Of a stretch of 22,145 nucleotides of DNA, positions 7,614-13,725 are shown in pieces (the stretch's first letter is position 1; the number at the start of each line of letters is the position of its first letter). The DNA comes from Bacillota bacterium. GTDB taxonomy: Bacteria; Bacillota; Clostridia; Christensenellales; Aristaeellaceae. The DNA is taken from NCBI GenBank assembly GCA_023404715.1, contig JAEYAR010000102.1, positions 1 to 22,145 on the forward strand. The letters run 5' to 3'. The position numbers were made by a program, and so were the translations under genes. The notes below the pieces were generated by a model, which was not told the origin of the DNA, made no database searches, and was given only the letters and a program-made list of their open reading frames with translations.

Positions 7614-7835
7614 TCATTCCACCAGAATGTTCTGCGCGTCGGCTTTGCGGATCGATAGCTCGTATCCGCGTACCGTCAGCTCGATGGGGTCCCCCAGCGG
7701 GGCGACCTTGCGCACGAAGACCTGTGTTCCCTTTGTCAGCCCCATGTCCATGATCCGGCGGCGCACCGCGCCCTCGCCGTCGATCTTTTTGACCGTCACG
7801 GCCTTGCCGCAAGCGGTTTCTCTGAGCGTCTGCAT
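7614..7835 (-). CDS. feoA: Ferrous iron transport protein FeoA (second copy)
   Basis: This 73-residue cytoplasmic protein has an SH3-like FeoA fold. Landmarks are the RRRIMDMGLTKGTQVFVRKVAPLGDP block, the family's R-L-x-x-x-G-x-x-x-G-x-x-x-x-V-x-x-x-x-P-x-G-D-P pattern, and the C-terminal ELSIRKADAQNILVE. FeoA proteins bind the FeoB G domain or gate and are needed for Fe(II) uptake. The ATG at 7833-7835 has GGGAGG about nine bases upstream. It lies 15 bp after the first feoA and 57 bp before feoB. It keeps the canonical PLGDP loop that the first copy lacks, so it is probably the main FeoB partner. Confidence 0.95.
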   Translation of the reverse strand: MQTLRETACGKAVTVKKIDGEGAVRRRIMDMGLTKGTQVFVRKVAPLGDPIELTVRGYELSIRKADAQNILVE

Positions 7836-7850
7836 CTTCGCAATCCTCCC

Positions 7851-8060
7851 TTACACCATGATGCGCTGTGCCAGTTGCCTGGAAAGCGCCACCCGCGTAT
7901 CCTTGACGCCTATGATGACGTTCCCGGAGATCTCCGAAACCACCGTCACGACCTCGCCTGCGACGAAGCCCAGGTTGCCCAAAAATTTTTGCGTTTCGTC
8001 CTTGCCCGTGATCTTGCGGATGCACATTGTCTGTCCGGGCGAAGCCATCGTCAGCGGCAT
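7851..8060 (-). CDS. feoA: FeoA-domain protein (first copy)
   Basis: This 69-residue SH3-like FeoA-domain protein is the first gene of the feo operon. It shares the general pattern (FLGNLGFVAGEVVTVVSEISGNVIIGVKDTRVALSRQLAQRIMV) but has ISGN where the second copy has the usual PLGDP, so the pair is diverged rather than a recent duplication. Tandem feoA genes of this kind occur in many Clostridia; the exact division of labour is unknown. The ATG at 8058-8060 has AGGAGG seven to eight bases upstream. Its promoter and two operator-like sites lie at 8078-8164. Confidence 0.93.
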   Translation of the reverse strand: MPLTMASPGQTMCIRKITGKDETQKFLGNLGFVAGEVVTVVSEISGNVIIGVKDTRVALSRQLAQRIMV

Positions 8061-8077
8061 ATCGCTTCCTCCTTTTA

Positions 8078-8091
8078 TTAACCAAGGCTAA
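8078..8091. promoter_or_regulatory. Second operator-like site before feoA1
   Basis: TTAACCAAGGCTAA has one mismatch to TTAG-N6-CTAA. It lies in the leader between the transcription start and the feoA1 ribosome binding site. Its centre is 35 bp from the stronger site at 8113-8126, mirroring the two-site layout before the DUF2325 gene. Confidence 0.5.
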
Positions 8092-8109
8092 CATTCGGTC
8101 CAAGCATAT

Positions 8110-8129
8110 GGGTTAGTCTTTCCTAACCC
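8110..8129. promoter_or_regulatory. Primary DtxR/IdeR-type operator of the feo operon
   Basis: GGGTTAG-TCTTTC-CTAACCC is a perfect dyad with 7-bp arms. The core TTAG-N6-CTAA occupies 8113-8126. It begins nine bases after the -10 of the feoA1 promoter, at about the transcription start, so binding would block initiation. The half-site resembles the TTAGG...CCTAA of DtxR/IdeR boxes. Confidence 0.75.
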
Positions 8130-8135
8130 GCACAT

Positions 8136-8164
8136 AGTTTACCAGCTTTAACAGCATTCGTCAA
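8136..8164 (-). promoter_or_regulatory. Promoter of the feo operon
   Basis: On the minus strand, -35 TTGACG (8159-8164), a 17-bp spacer and -10 TAAACT (8136-8141) point towards feoA1. The start would fall near 8129, inside the dyad at 8110-8129. The -10 is imperfect, but spacing and position match the DUF2325 promoter exactly. Confidence 0.6.
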
Positions 8165-8195
8165 GAGAAAATTCAAAAATAAGACGGCGCAAGCC

Positions 8196-8227
8196 TTGAC
8201 AAATTTTCATCAGTTAGTTTATGCTAT
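8196..8227 (+). promoter_or_regulatory. Promoter and overlapping operator of the DtxR gene
   Basis: TTGACA (8196-8201), an 18-bp spacer and TATGCT (8220-8225) form a plausible promoter. The dyad-like TTAGTTTATGCTAT (8214-8227, one mismatch to TTAG-N6-CTAA) covers the -10, suggesting autorepression. Confidence 0.6.
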
Positions 8228-8259
8228 ATAAGACAAACCGCAAAGCGAGGCATCCCGCC

Positions 8260-8634
8260 ATGAAACTTTATGAATCCGCCGAAAATTATCTGGAGACGAT
8301 CCTGCGCCTCGAAAAAGAGCGCGGCGCCGTGCGATCCATCGACATCGCGACCGCCCTCTCCTTTTCAAAGCCCAGCGTCAGCAGGGCGGTTAACCTGCTC
8401 AAGGACGACGCATACATTCAGGTCGACCGTCAGGGCTACATCACGCTTACCGACAAGGGGCGCGCCGTGGCCGAGCGCATCTACGAGCGTCACCTGCTGC
8501 TGACGCGCTACTTCATCGCGCTGGGCGTGGATGAAGAGACCGCGCAGTTCGACGCCTGCCGCGTAGAGCATGACCTGTCCGACATCACCTTTCAAAAGAT
8601 CAAGGAGCACGTCGAACGCACGCAAATGCGTTGA
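8260..8634 (+). CDS. Iron-dependent DtxR/IdeR-type repressor (two-domain form)
   Basis: This 124-residue metal-dependent repressor has an N-terminal winged HTH (about 1-70, recognition region IATALSFSKPSVSRAVNLLKDD) followed by the metal/dimerisation domain. It lacks the SH3-like third domain, as in MntR. The ligand motif DACRVEHDLS (98-107) carries C100, E103 and H104, matching the ACRWEH motif of DtxR and IdeR rather than the E-x-x-E-H of MntR; H78 aligns with another ligand. Iron sensing is therefore the better guess. The start is the ATG at 8260-8262 with GCGAGG upstream; an in-frame ATG at 8221 lies inside the promoter. It is divergent from the feo operon and has an operator-like site over its own -10. 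I infer that it controls the TTAG-N6-CTAA sites here. Confidence 0.92.
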   Translation: MKLYESAENYLETILRLEKERGAVRSIDIATALSFSKPSVSRAVNLLKDDAYIQVDRQGYITLTDKGRAVAERIYERHLLLTRYFIALGVDEETAQFDACRVEHDLSDITFQKIKEHVERTQMR

Positions 8635-8659
8635 CGTGAAGTTAGGAATCTATTGCCAT

Positions 8660-8690
8660 CCGCTCTTGCCGGGATCGTGGGCGGTTTTTT
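8660..8690 (+). terminator. Weak intrinsic terminator after the DtxR gene
   Basis: Arms CCGCTC (8660-8665) and GGGCGG (8679-8684) form a six-pair stem with one G-U pair and a 13-nt loop, followed directly by six T. It is 25 bp past the stop codon. The rest of the gap to 8786 shows nothing convincing. Confidence 0.55.
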
Positions 8691-8786
8691 CGTCCTTTTA
8701 CGCCGGTTCGTCGTAAAGCGCGCGCACATCCCCCCGCGTGCAGCAGATTATCACGCGACGCGCTCCCGTTTGACGGATGCATACGC

Positions 8787-9068
8787 TCATTGCAGATGGT
8801 CTCGCAGCGCGCGCTCCAGCGCGGATGTGCTCGCCTTGCCGAGCCTAATCAGCTTGAGCCCGCGCCTCTTGGCCTCGCGCGCGGCATTTTGGGCCATGGT
8901 ATGCGACACCGTATCCATACACAAAAAGATCAGGTCCGCGTTGCCCAGACGGCGCGACAAATCGCCCGTCTTGAGGGCGAACACCTTCGCCTCGCACGCA
9001 TACTTTCTGCAGACGTCAACATACCTTCGTTGCATACACTCGTTTCCGCCGATAATAACAGCGCTCAT
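8787..9068 (-). CDS. DUF2325 domain protein, predicted iron-repressed
   Basis: This 93-residue soluble protein has a Rossmann-like pattern. The N-terminal strand and loop is MSAVIIGGNECMQRRYVDVC, then LGNADLIFLCMDTVSHTMAQNAAREAKRRGLKLIRL, ending near residue 93. The IGG, D-L-I-F-L and T-V-S-H-x-M motifs are those I associate with DUF2325, a family without a firm function. Cys at 11, 20, 25 and 50 could be redox or metal related. The ATG at 9066-9068 has AAAGGAGG just upstream; an in-frame ATG at 9128 would fall inside an operator and is rejected. The gene is alone on its transcript, with a consensus promoter and two identical TTAG-N6-CTAA dyads, so it belongs to the iron regulon. I cannot assign a biochemical role. 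Confidence 0.85.
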   Translation of the reverse strand: MSAVIIGGNECMQRRYVDVCRKYACEAKVFALKTGDLSRRLGNADLIFLCMDTVSHTMAQNAAREAKRRGLKLIRLGKASTSALERALRDHLQ

Positions 9069-9087
9069 GATGCCTCCTTTCGCATTA

Positions 9088-9101
9088 TTAGCATCCGCTA
9101 A
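9088..9101. promoter_or_regulatory. Downstream operator of the DUF2325 gene
   Basis: TTAGCATCCGCTAA is a perfect TTAG-N6-CTAA dyad, identical in all 14 bases to the site at 9122-9135 and 34 bp from it. It sits in the leader, just before the ribosome binding site. Confidence 0.72.
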
Positions 9102-9121
9102 CCTCAGAATAAATATATAGA

Positions 9122-9135
9122 TTAGCATCCGCTAA
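9122..9135. promoter_or_regulatory. Promoter-proximal operator of the DUF2325 gene
   Basis: TTAGCATCCGCTAA begins nine bases after the -10 of the minus-strand promoter, the same offset as at the feo promoter. A bound DtxR-type repressor would cover the start site at about 9138. Confidence 0.75.
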
Positions 9136-9144
9136 CCTTCTTGC

Positions 9145-9173
9145 ATTATATCACCTGAGCCCTTTCGTGTCAA
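9145..9173 (-). promoter_or_regulatory. Full-consensus promoter of the DUF2325 gene
   Basis: On the minus strand TTGACA (9168-9173), exactly 17 bp, then TATAAT (9145-9150). Both hexamers are perfect, implying very strong transcription when the operators are free. Confidence 0.88.
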
Positions 9174-9201
9174 GCGCAAAAGAACCGGTTCAAGCGATGT
9201 G

Positions 9202-9546
9202 CTACATGCCCAAGCGATCAGACGACCGCATCTTTTGTTGCGCCTCCAAGAGATCCCTCGCTGTCTTGATGAGATAGTCTTGTAGTAAAGGAGATAGCGC
9301 ACTAAAGATTTCAAAGAGCTCCTGCGCCTTCTTCTCATCATCTAAAAACATGTTTCCTTCGCCAAACCGCAGCCATTTCTCATCGACGCTAAATTGAGCG
9401 CAAATCGCCCTTATGTTCTGCTCCGTAACGGTTGAACCCTCCTTCTCCATATAGCTTATGGCATTTTGTTTCAACCCAATCTTTCCGGCAAAAATCTTTT
9501 GGCTCAACCCTAACGCTTTTCTCAGCTCACGGATACGCTTGTTCAT
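9202..9546 (-). CDS. XRE-family helix-turn-helix repressor
   Basis: This 114-residue protein has an N-terminal Cro/C1-type HTH (about residues 3-60). IRELRKALGLSQKIFAGKIGLKQNAISYMEKEG includes the LSQKxFA helix and the NAISYMEKE recognition helix; FSVDEKWLRFGEGNMF is typical of phage and element repressors. A helical C-terminus (about 65-114) has no protease domain. The start is the ATG at 9544-9546 with GGAGG seven bases upstream; a GTG two codons earlier is too close to it. Its own promoter overlaps an 11-bp inverted repeat, suggesting autoregulation. The base composition is visibly more AT-rich than the neighbours, which hints at transfer or a remnant of a mobile element. Confidence 0.88.
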   Translation of the reverse strand: MNKRIRELRKALGLSQKIFAGKIGLKQNAISYMEKEGSTVTEQNIRAICAQFSVDEKWLRFGEGNMFLDDEKKAQELFEIFSALSPLLQDYLIKTARDLLEAQQKMRSSDRLGM

Positions 9547-9569
9547 TGTCACACCTCCACAATGAGCCC

Positions 9570-9598
9570 ATCATATCAATCCTTGATGTAAAAGTCAA
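9570..9598 (-). promoter_or_regulatory. Promoter of the XRE gene
   Basis: On the minus strand TTGACT (9593-9598), 17 bp, TATGAT (9570-9575). The -35 lies inside the left arm of the inverted repeat at 9589-9626. The leader is only about 17 nt to the start codon. Confidence 0.7.
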
Positions 9599-9626
9599 TT
9601 ATTTTTGTAAAACCCATTGACTTTTA
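9589..9626. repeat. 11-bp inverted repeat, likely XRE operator
   Basis: TAAAAGTCAAT (9589-9599) and ATTGACTTTTA (9616-9626) are perfect reverse complements with a 16-bp spacer. Each arm contains a TTGACT that could serve as a -35, one for each direction. This is the layout of a repressor-controlled divergent promoter. Confidence 0.7.
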
Positions 9627-9698
9627 TCGTTAATTGATGTTAATGTATCATTACTTCAAGTTATCTATTATTGATTTTTTAGAAAAGAGGTCTTATCA

Positions 9699-9767
9699 AT
9701 GTCACCAAACGACAAAAAACGAAAGACATTGGCAAAACGACTCATCAGGTTCACACCATTAAACTAG
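9699..9767 (+). CDS. Possible 22-residue basic peptide, divergent from XRE
   Basis: The ATG at 9699-9701 is preceded by AAGAGG and read to TAG at 9765-9767, giving MSPNDKKRKTLAKRLIRFTP plus two residues, strongly basic. It faces away from the XRE gene across the inverted repeat, where a Cro-like or excision gene would sit in an element. It may be the start of a gene lost by deletion or no gene at all. The rest of 9627-9808 is AT-rich with nothing else recognisable. Confidence 0.25.
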   Translation: MSPNDKKRKTLAKRLIRFTPLN

Positions 9768-9808
9768 CATCAGCAGAATGGTACGAATCGGATATAAACG
9801 AAAGAATT

Positions 9809-9847
9809 GGGTCTATGCGCGCAGCCCTTCGCCGCACGCATAGACCC
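9809..9847 (-). terminator. Long hairpin terminator after the FAD oxidoreductase
   Basis: GGGTCTATGCG (9809-9819) and CGCATAGACCC (9837-9847) pair perfectly. Six more pairs, two of them G-U, extend inward to a 5-nt loop. On the minus strand a T-rich AATTCTTTCGTTT follows. It is 25 bp past the oxidoreductase stop codon. Confidence 0.68.
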
Positions 9848-9872
9848 GTTGGGGTCGCCTGTAAAATTCGCT

Positions 9873-11159
9873 TCAATCGTACAGCTTGCAGCCGGTGTTC
9901 TCCAGCAGGCGCTGCACCTGCGCCGTGTCGACGTGGGCGATGTCCACGCCCGCGTCGAGCGAGGCCTTTGCCGTCAGCGCCGCCGCTTGCCCGATCGCCA
10001 TGGCGATGCACATCACGCGGTAGGAGGCATGCGCCCGGTGCGTGCCGCTGATATTTCGCCCGCATAGCACGAGGTGCTCCACGCCCAGCGGCTGCAGGCA
10101 GCGCAGGGGGATGTCGTAATCCTGCGCCTGGTGGGGGATCCCCTCCGTTTCCGCCTGTCCGCCGCCCGTCGGGTTGTGGATGTCGATCGGAAAATTCGCC
10201 CGGTGGACCACGACATCCTCAAAGCGGCGGCCCTCGATTACGTCCTCCGCCTGCAGCACATAGCGGCCGCGGATTCGTCTGCTCTCGCGCACGCCGAGCG
10301 TCGAAGCGGAAATGCGGGTGCGTGCGTTTTCAAAGCCCGGCACATGTGCGCGCAGGAAAGCATTCACCTGCTCTATCTGCCCGCGCAGCGCGCATTCGGC
10401 CTGCGTCAGCTCGGCGTTCGCCAGCGTTCGCACGCCGCCCATCTGCGTCGCGTTGATCAGATATTCTCCCGGCTTTACGCACGGATAAAGGCGGACGATC
10501 GTCACATGCGGCGGGAGCTCCCCGGCCTTGGCCGCCCGCGCGCACAGGGCGAGGTAGCTCTCCCCGCCGGGCAGCAGCGTGTCGTCCTCCTCATGGCGGC
10601 AAACCAGCGTGCACGCCGGGTCCACGCCGTCGACGTGGTACATCAGACTCACCGGCTGCACGAGCCCGTCCTCGTCCCGCCCGATCATCACGTCGGCCCC
10701 TGCGCGCGCGGCCACGTATCCGTCGCCCGTCGCGTCGATGACGCGCCGCGCGAAGATGGCCGCCGGCCCTTCCTGAGTGAGCGCGATCACGCCCATGATT
10801 TTCGCGCCCTCCATCAGCGCGTCCGCGACGGGCGTCTGCAGATAGAGGCGCACGCCCGCCTCCGTGAGCAGACGCAGCAGCAGCCCCTTCGCCGCCTCCG
10901 GGTCCACGGCCGTGCCGCCGTTCGGCGCCCCCAGCAGGCGCATTACCTCCTGCCAGATGCCGCCCGGCGTGGCGCTGCCCATCAGCGTGGTCACGTTCGC
11001 CATCGTCAGGCATCCGCCCACAGAGCCATAGCGCTCCAGCAGCACGGTGTTAAGCCCCTGGCGCGCCGCGCTCACCGCCGCCGCGATGCCCGCCGGCCCC
11101 GCGCCGCACACGAGCACGTCGCACGTATCCATCAGGGGCGCCTGCGTCTCATAACGCAT
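9873..11159 (-). CDS. FAD-dependent oxidoreductase (FAD_oxidored family)
   Basis: This 428-residue predicted cytoplasmic flavoenzyme has an N-terminal dinucleotide-binding fold: DVLVCGAGPAGIAAA (GxGxxG at 19-24), ribose-binding E42 and a GSVGG loop. A FAD-contacting RRVIDATGDGYVAARAGADVMIGRDEDG block lies mid-protein. The C-terminal LVLCGRNISGTHRAHASYRVMCIAMAIGQAAALTA closes the FAD site. These are landmarks of the PF12831-type family, often found beside sugar-uptake loci; the substrate is unknown. The start is the ATG at 11157-11159 behind GGGAGGAAG; the open frame upstream to 11405 is Arg/Gly-rich noise. It lies downstream of the solute-binding protein, separated by hairpins, so co-transcription is only partial or by readthrough. 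It may oxidise or modify the imported sugar, but that is inference. Confidence 0.88.
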   Translation of the reverse strand: MRYETQAPLMDTCDVLVCGAGPAGIAAAVSAARQGLNTVLLERYGSVGGCLTMANVTTLMGSATPGGIWQEVMRLLGAPNGGTAVDPEAAKGLLLRLLTEAGVRLYLQTPVADALMEGAKIMGVIALTQEGPAAIFARRVIDATGDGYVAARAGADVMIGRDEDGLVQPVSLMYHVDGVDPACTLVCRHEEDDTLLPGGESYLALCARAAKAGELPPHVTIVRLYPCVKPGEYLINATQMGGVRTLANAELTQAECALRGQIEQVNAFLRAHVPGFENARTRISASTLGVRESRRIRGRYVLQAEDVIEGRRFEDVVVHRANFPIDIHNPTGGGQAETEGIPHQAQDYDIPLRCLQPLGVEHLVLCGRNISGTHRAHASYRVMCIAMAIGQAAALTAKASLDAGVDIAHVDTAQVQRLLENTGCKLYD

Positions 11160-11181
11160 ACATCTTCCTCCCTCTTTTTCG

Positions 11182-11204
11182 CCCCGTCGCCTGCGGCGCC
11201 GGGG
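11182..11204. other. GC-rich hairpin in the leader of the FAD oxidoreductase
   Basis: CCCCG (11182-11186) pairs with CGGGG (11200-11204), with a further inner stem CGCC/GGCG around a 3-nt loop and one mismatch. It sits just before the ribosome binding site and has no T-run, so it is more likely an mRNA leader structure than a terminator. Confidence 0.5.
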
Positions 11205-11295
11205 TACGAGGCGGCATTTTTCCGGGCTTTGCCCTCCAAATTGCCCCCTTCTAGTCGGCCTTACAGCCTCTCTCATTTTCGGCCTTCCGGTTGTC

Positions 11296-11326
11296 AAGGG
11301 GGCGCGGCGTGGTGCCGCGCCCCCTT
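11296..11326 (-). terminator. Perfect 13-bp hairpin after the solute-binding protein gene
   Basis: AAGGGGGCGCGGC (11296-11308) and its exact complement (11314-11326) enclose a 5-nt loop, seven bases past the stop codon. The T-run on the minus strand is poor, so it may be a leaky terminator or a 3'-end stabiliser. Stabilisers of this kind commonly raise binding-protein mRNA above its operon neighbours. Confidence 0.6.
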
Positions 11327-11332
11327 TCGCAT

Positions 11333-12796
11333 TTATTCCGCCTGACTCCCGGCATACCATTCGTTTACCGCGTCGATCATCTCCTGGCCGCCGTCCTTTT
11401 TCCACTGGTCCAGGAACTTGCCGTAGTCCTCCAGCTTTTCTACGCCGACGACCGCCTTGATTTCGTAGTCGTCCATCGCCTTTTTGAGCGATTGCTGATA
11501 CTTGGCTACGGAATCGAGCGTGGGCATCTTCGCGGTCGGGTCGAAGGCCGCATAGCGGTCGTACTCCGCGTTAATCGCGTCGAACGCCTTGCCCAGCTCC
11601 TCGTTGCGGCGGGTGCGAGCCAGCCACATGTCGGCGTACTTCACCTCGTCGATGCCGTTGAGGTACCACCACGCGTTGTTACGTAGCTCGGCAAAAATCG
11701 GCATGATGGGCTCGTAACGGTTGCCGTCCGATACGGTGAACGTCTCGCCCTCCGTGCCCAGGGTGATGTAGACAAAGGTCTCCGGGTCGAGCTTCGCGTT
11801 CATGAACTTCACCGCGTCCAGCGGATGCTCCGCCGACTTGGGGATCGCGGTCACCTTGTTCAGGTAACGGTTGGCGCGAATCTTCGCCTTGCCGTTCTTA
11901 TCGGTGAGCGGCTGCACGTAGGTCACCTTTGCCTCGGGCACGCTGGCATACAGCGCGGGCACCTGGATGGAAGCGTCATTCCAGTTGGACGGAATGGCGA
12001 ACACCTTGCCGGAAGCGAACTTCTCATTGAGGTTGACGCTCTTGTTGATCGCCAGATCCGGGTCGATCAGGCCTTCCTCGTACAGGCCGCGCATGTAGGC
12101 GAGATACGCCTGATATTCCGGCAGCTCTACGCGGTGCGCAAGCTTGCCTTCGCGCTCGTTCCAATTGAAGTAGAATCCGAAGCCGGAAATCAGCGTCTCG
12201 CTGTAGATGTTCGTGTGCGCGGAGTAGGGAATCATGTCCGGCTTCTTTTCCTTGACCGCGCGCAGCACGTCGCGGAACGCCTCCGGCGTGGTAGGCACGT
12301 CCAGGCCCAGCTCTTCCAGCACGTCCTGACGCATGAGGATCGTGTTTTCGATGTTCGGCCGCTCGTTCATCATCGGGATGCCGTAGGTCTTGCCCTCAAA
12401 GCGGCCCAGCTCCCAGGTCTCCTCGCCGATCGAAGAAAGCAGGTTCGCGCCGTCCGAGGCGAGCATGTCGTCCAGCGGCTGCAGCGCGTTTTGCTTGGCC
12501 AGCATGCGGAACATGTCCGGCGAGATCATCAGGATGTCGTACGGCGTGCCGGATGCGATCTCCATGTTCAGCTTCTGCTCCGGATTGTCCTGGGGCAGCA
12601 TCGAATACTCGCATTTGTAGCCCGTGCGCTCTTCGATGGCCGCCTGCGTCGGGTCGTCGTTTGGGTCCATGTTGGCCACGAAGCCGCCGAGCACCTTGAG
12701 CACCGGCTTGTCCTCCGCCTGCGCGGCCCCTGCAATGCCGATCGTCAGGGCCATCGCGATGGCGAGCATAAGGGCCATGATTCTCTGATTTTTCAT
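11333..12796 (-). CDS. Extracellular solute-binding protein, CUT1/LplA-like
   Basis: This 487-residue sugar-type binding protein has a signal peptide (residues 1-27, hydrophobic core IMALMLAIAMALTIGIAG) with signal peptidase I site AQA-ED. There is no lipobox cysteine. The body shows family 1 features: VLGGF near the start, EIASGTPYDILMISPDM, LDDMLA, YGIPMMNERPNIENTILMRQDVLEELGL and the C-terminal DAINEWYAG-type helix. Aromatic residues (FYFNWN, NAWWYLN) suit carbohydrate binding. The ATG at 12794-12796 has AGGAGG upstream. It follows the two permeases in the same direction, separated by 44 bp. The substrate is probably an oligosaccharide or glycan fragment, but its identity cannot be deduced. 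Confidence 0.93.
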   Translation of the reverse strand: MKNQRIMALMLAIAMALTIGIAGAAQAEDKPVLKVLGGFVANMDPNDDPTQAAIEERTGYKCEYSMLPQDNPEQKLNMEIASGTPYDILMISPDMFRMLAKQNALQPLDDMLASDGANLLSSIGEETWELGRFEGKTYGIPMMNERPNIENTILMRQDVLEELGLDVPTTPEAFRDVLRAVKEKKPDMIPYSAHTNIYSETLISGFGFYFNWNEREGKLAHRVELPEYQAYLAYMRGLYEEGLIDPDLAINKSVNLNEKFASGKVFAIPSNWNDASIQVPALYASVPEAKVTYVQPLTDKNGKAKIRANRYLNKVTAIPKSAEHPLDAVKFMNAKLDPETFVYITLGTEGETFTVSDGNRYEPIMPIFAELRNNAWWYLNGIDEVKYADMWLARTRRNEELGKAFDAINAEYDRYAAFDPTAKMPTLDSVAKYQQSLKKAMDDYEIKAVVGVEKLEDYGKFLDQWKKDGGQEMIDAVNEWYAGSQAE

Positions 12797-12840
12797 TGTG
12801 TCGTTCCTCCTGCAATTTTTTTATATTCATTCAGGCGCTG

Positions 12841-13725
12841 TCAGCCCTTGACGGAGCCGATCGTCAGGCCATGAACGAAATACTTTTGGGCGAACGGATA
12901 GAGCAGCACGATGGGCAGCGTGCCCAGCACGATGGAGGCCGCCTGCACGCCGCCTGAGGAGATGCTCATCGCCGCTTCCGGGTCCATCTCGGACGTGTTC
13001 GCGGCGGCGCTGATCATCTCGTAGAGGTAGAGCTGCAAGGGCTTGACCTCCTGCTTGTTTACGAAGAGCATCGCATGGTAGAATCCGTTCCAGTAATTGA
13101 CCGCGTAAAAGAGCGCGATGGTCGCCATCGACGGCAGCGAGAGCGGCAGCACGATGCCAAGCAATATCCGCATCTGCCCCGCGCCGTCGATCTTGGCCGA
13201 CTCTTCGATCGCGGCGGGGATTCCCTCAAAAAACGTCTTCATGACGAACAAGTTGAACTGCGTCACGAGGAAGGGAAGGATCATCGCCCAGAGCGTGTTG
13301 AGCAGGTGGAGCGATTGCATCAGGATGTAGATCGGGATGGTACCGCCGTAAAATAGCATGCTGAAGACGTACAGCAGCAAAATCGGCTTGCGCCCCCGAA
13401 AGCTCGGCTTAGACAGCGGATAGGCGGCCAGCACGGTCACGGTCATCGAGGCGAGCGTGCCGAATACCGTGATGAACACGCTGTTTTGAAACGCCTGCCA
13501 AAATACGCTGTTGCGGATGACATAGCCGTACACGTCCAGCTGAAAGCCGACGGGCCAGAAGCCGACCTTGCCCGCGACGACCGCGTAGTTGCCGGAAAAG
13601 GATTTGGCGATGAGGTGCATGTACGGCAGCACGCAAACGAGCGCGACGAGCAGGAAAAAGAAGCCGTTGAGAAGCTGAAAGGCGCGCCCTTTCCCCCTGG
13701 GTTTCGGCGTATGCGTAGCGACCAT
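12841..13725 (-). CDS. CUT1 sugar ABC transporter permease, LplC-like (CarB subfamily)
   Basis: This 294-residue membrane permease has six predicted helices. The cytoplasmic EAA loop EESAKIDGAGQMRILLGIVLPLSLP (about residue 185) contacts the ATPase. Other landmarks are an N-terminal LLVALVCVLPYMHLIAKSFS segment and a C-terminal YPFAQKYFVHGLTIGSVKG, the typical closing motif of this subfamily. Three start codons lie close together. I chose the ATG at 13723-13725, which overlaps the upstream TGA (TGATG) and lies nine bases after AGGAG; 13731 is the alternative. It works with the preceding permease and the following binding protein. No ATPase gene is adjacent, so a shared MsiK-type ATPase is expected elsewhere. 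Confidence 0.94.
   Translation of the reverse strand: MVATHTPKPRGKGRAFQLLNGFFFLLVALVCVLPYMHLIAKSFSGNYAVVAGKVGFWPVGFQLDVYGYVIRNSVFWQAFQNSVFITVFGTLASMTVTVLAAYPLSKPSFRGRKPILLLYVFSMLFYGGTIPIYILMQSLHLLNTLWAMILPFLVTQFNLFVMKTFFEGIPAAIEESAKIDGAGQMRILLGIVLPLSLPSMATIALFYAVNYWNGFYHAMLFVNKQEVKPLQLYLYEMISAAANTSEMDPEAAMSISSGGVQAASIVLGTLPIVLLYPFAQKYFVHGLTIGSVKG

Noticed and set aside
7614..8060. Two feoA genes as a novel duplication
   Set aside because: Tandem, diverged feoA genes before feoB are common in Clostridia.
9182..9191. GAACCGGTTC palindrome just after the XRE gene
   Set aside because: A 10-bp palindrome with no loop cannot form a good terminator, and it is short enough to occur by chance.
10074..11345. 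A 423-codon plus-strand open frame opposite the FAD oxidoreductase
   Set aside because: It is antisense to a clear flavoenzyme and very rich in Arg, His and Ala, as expected from a GC-rich shadow frame.
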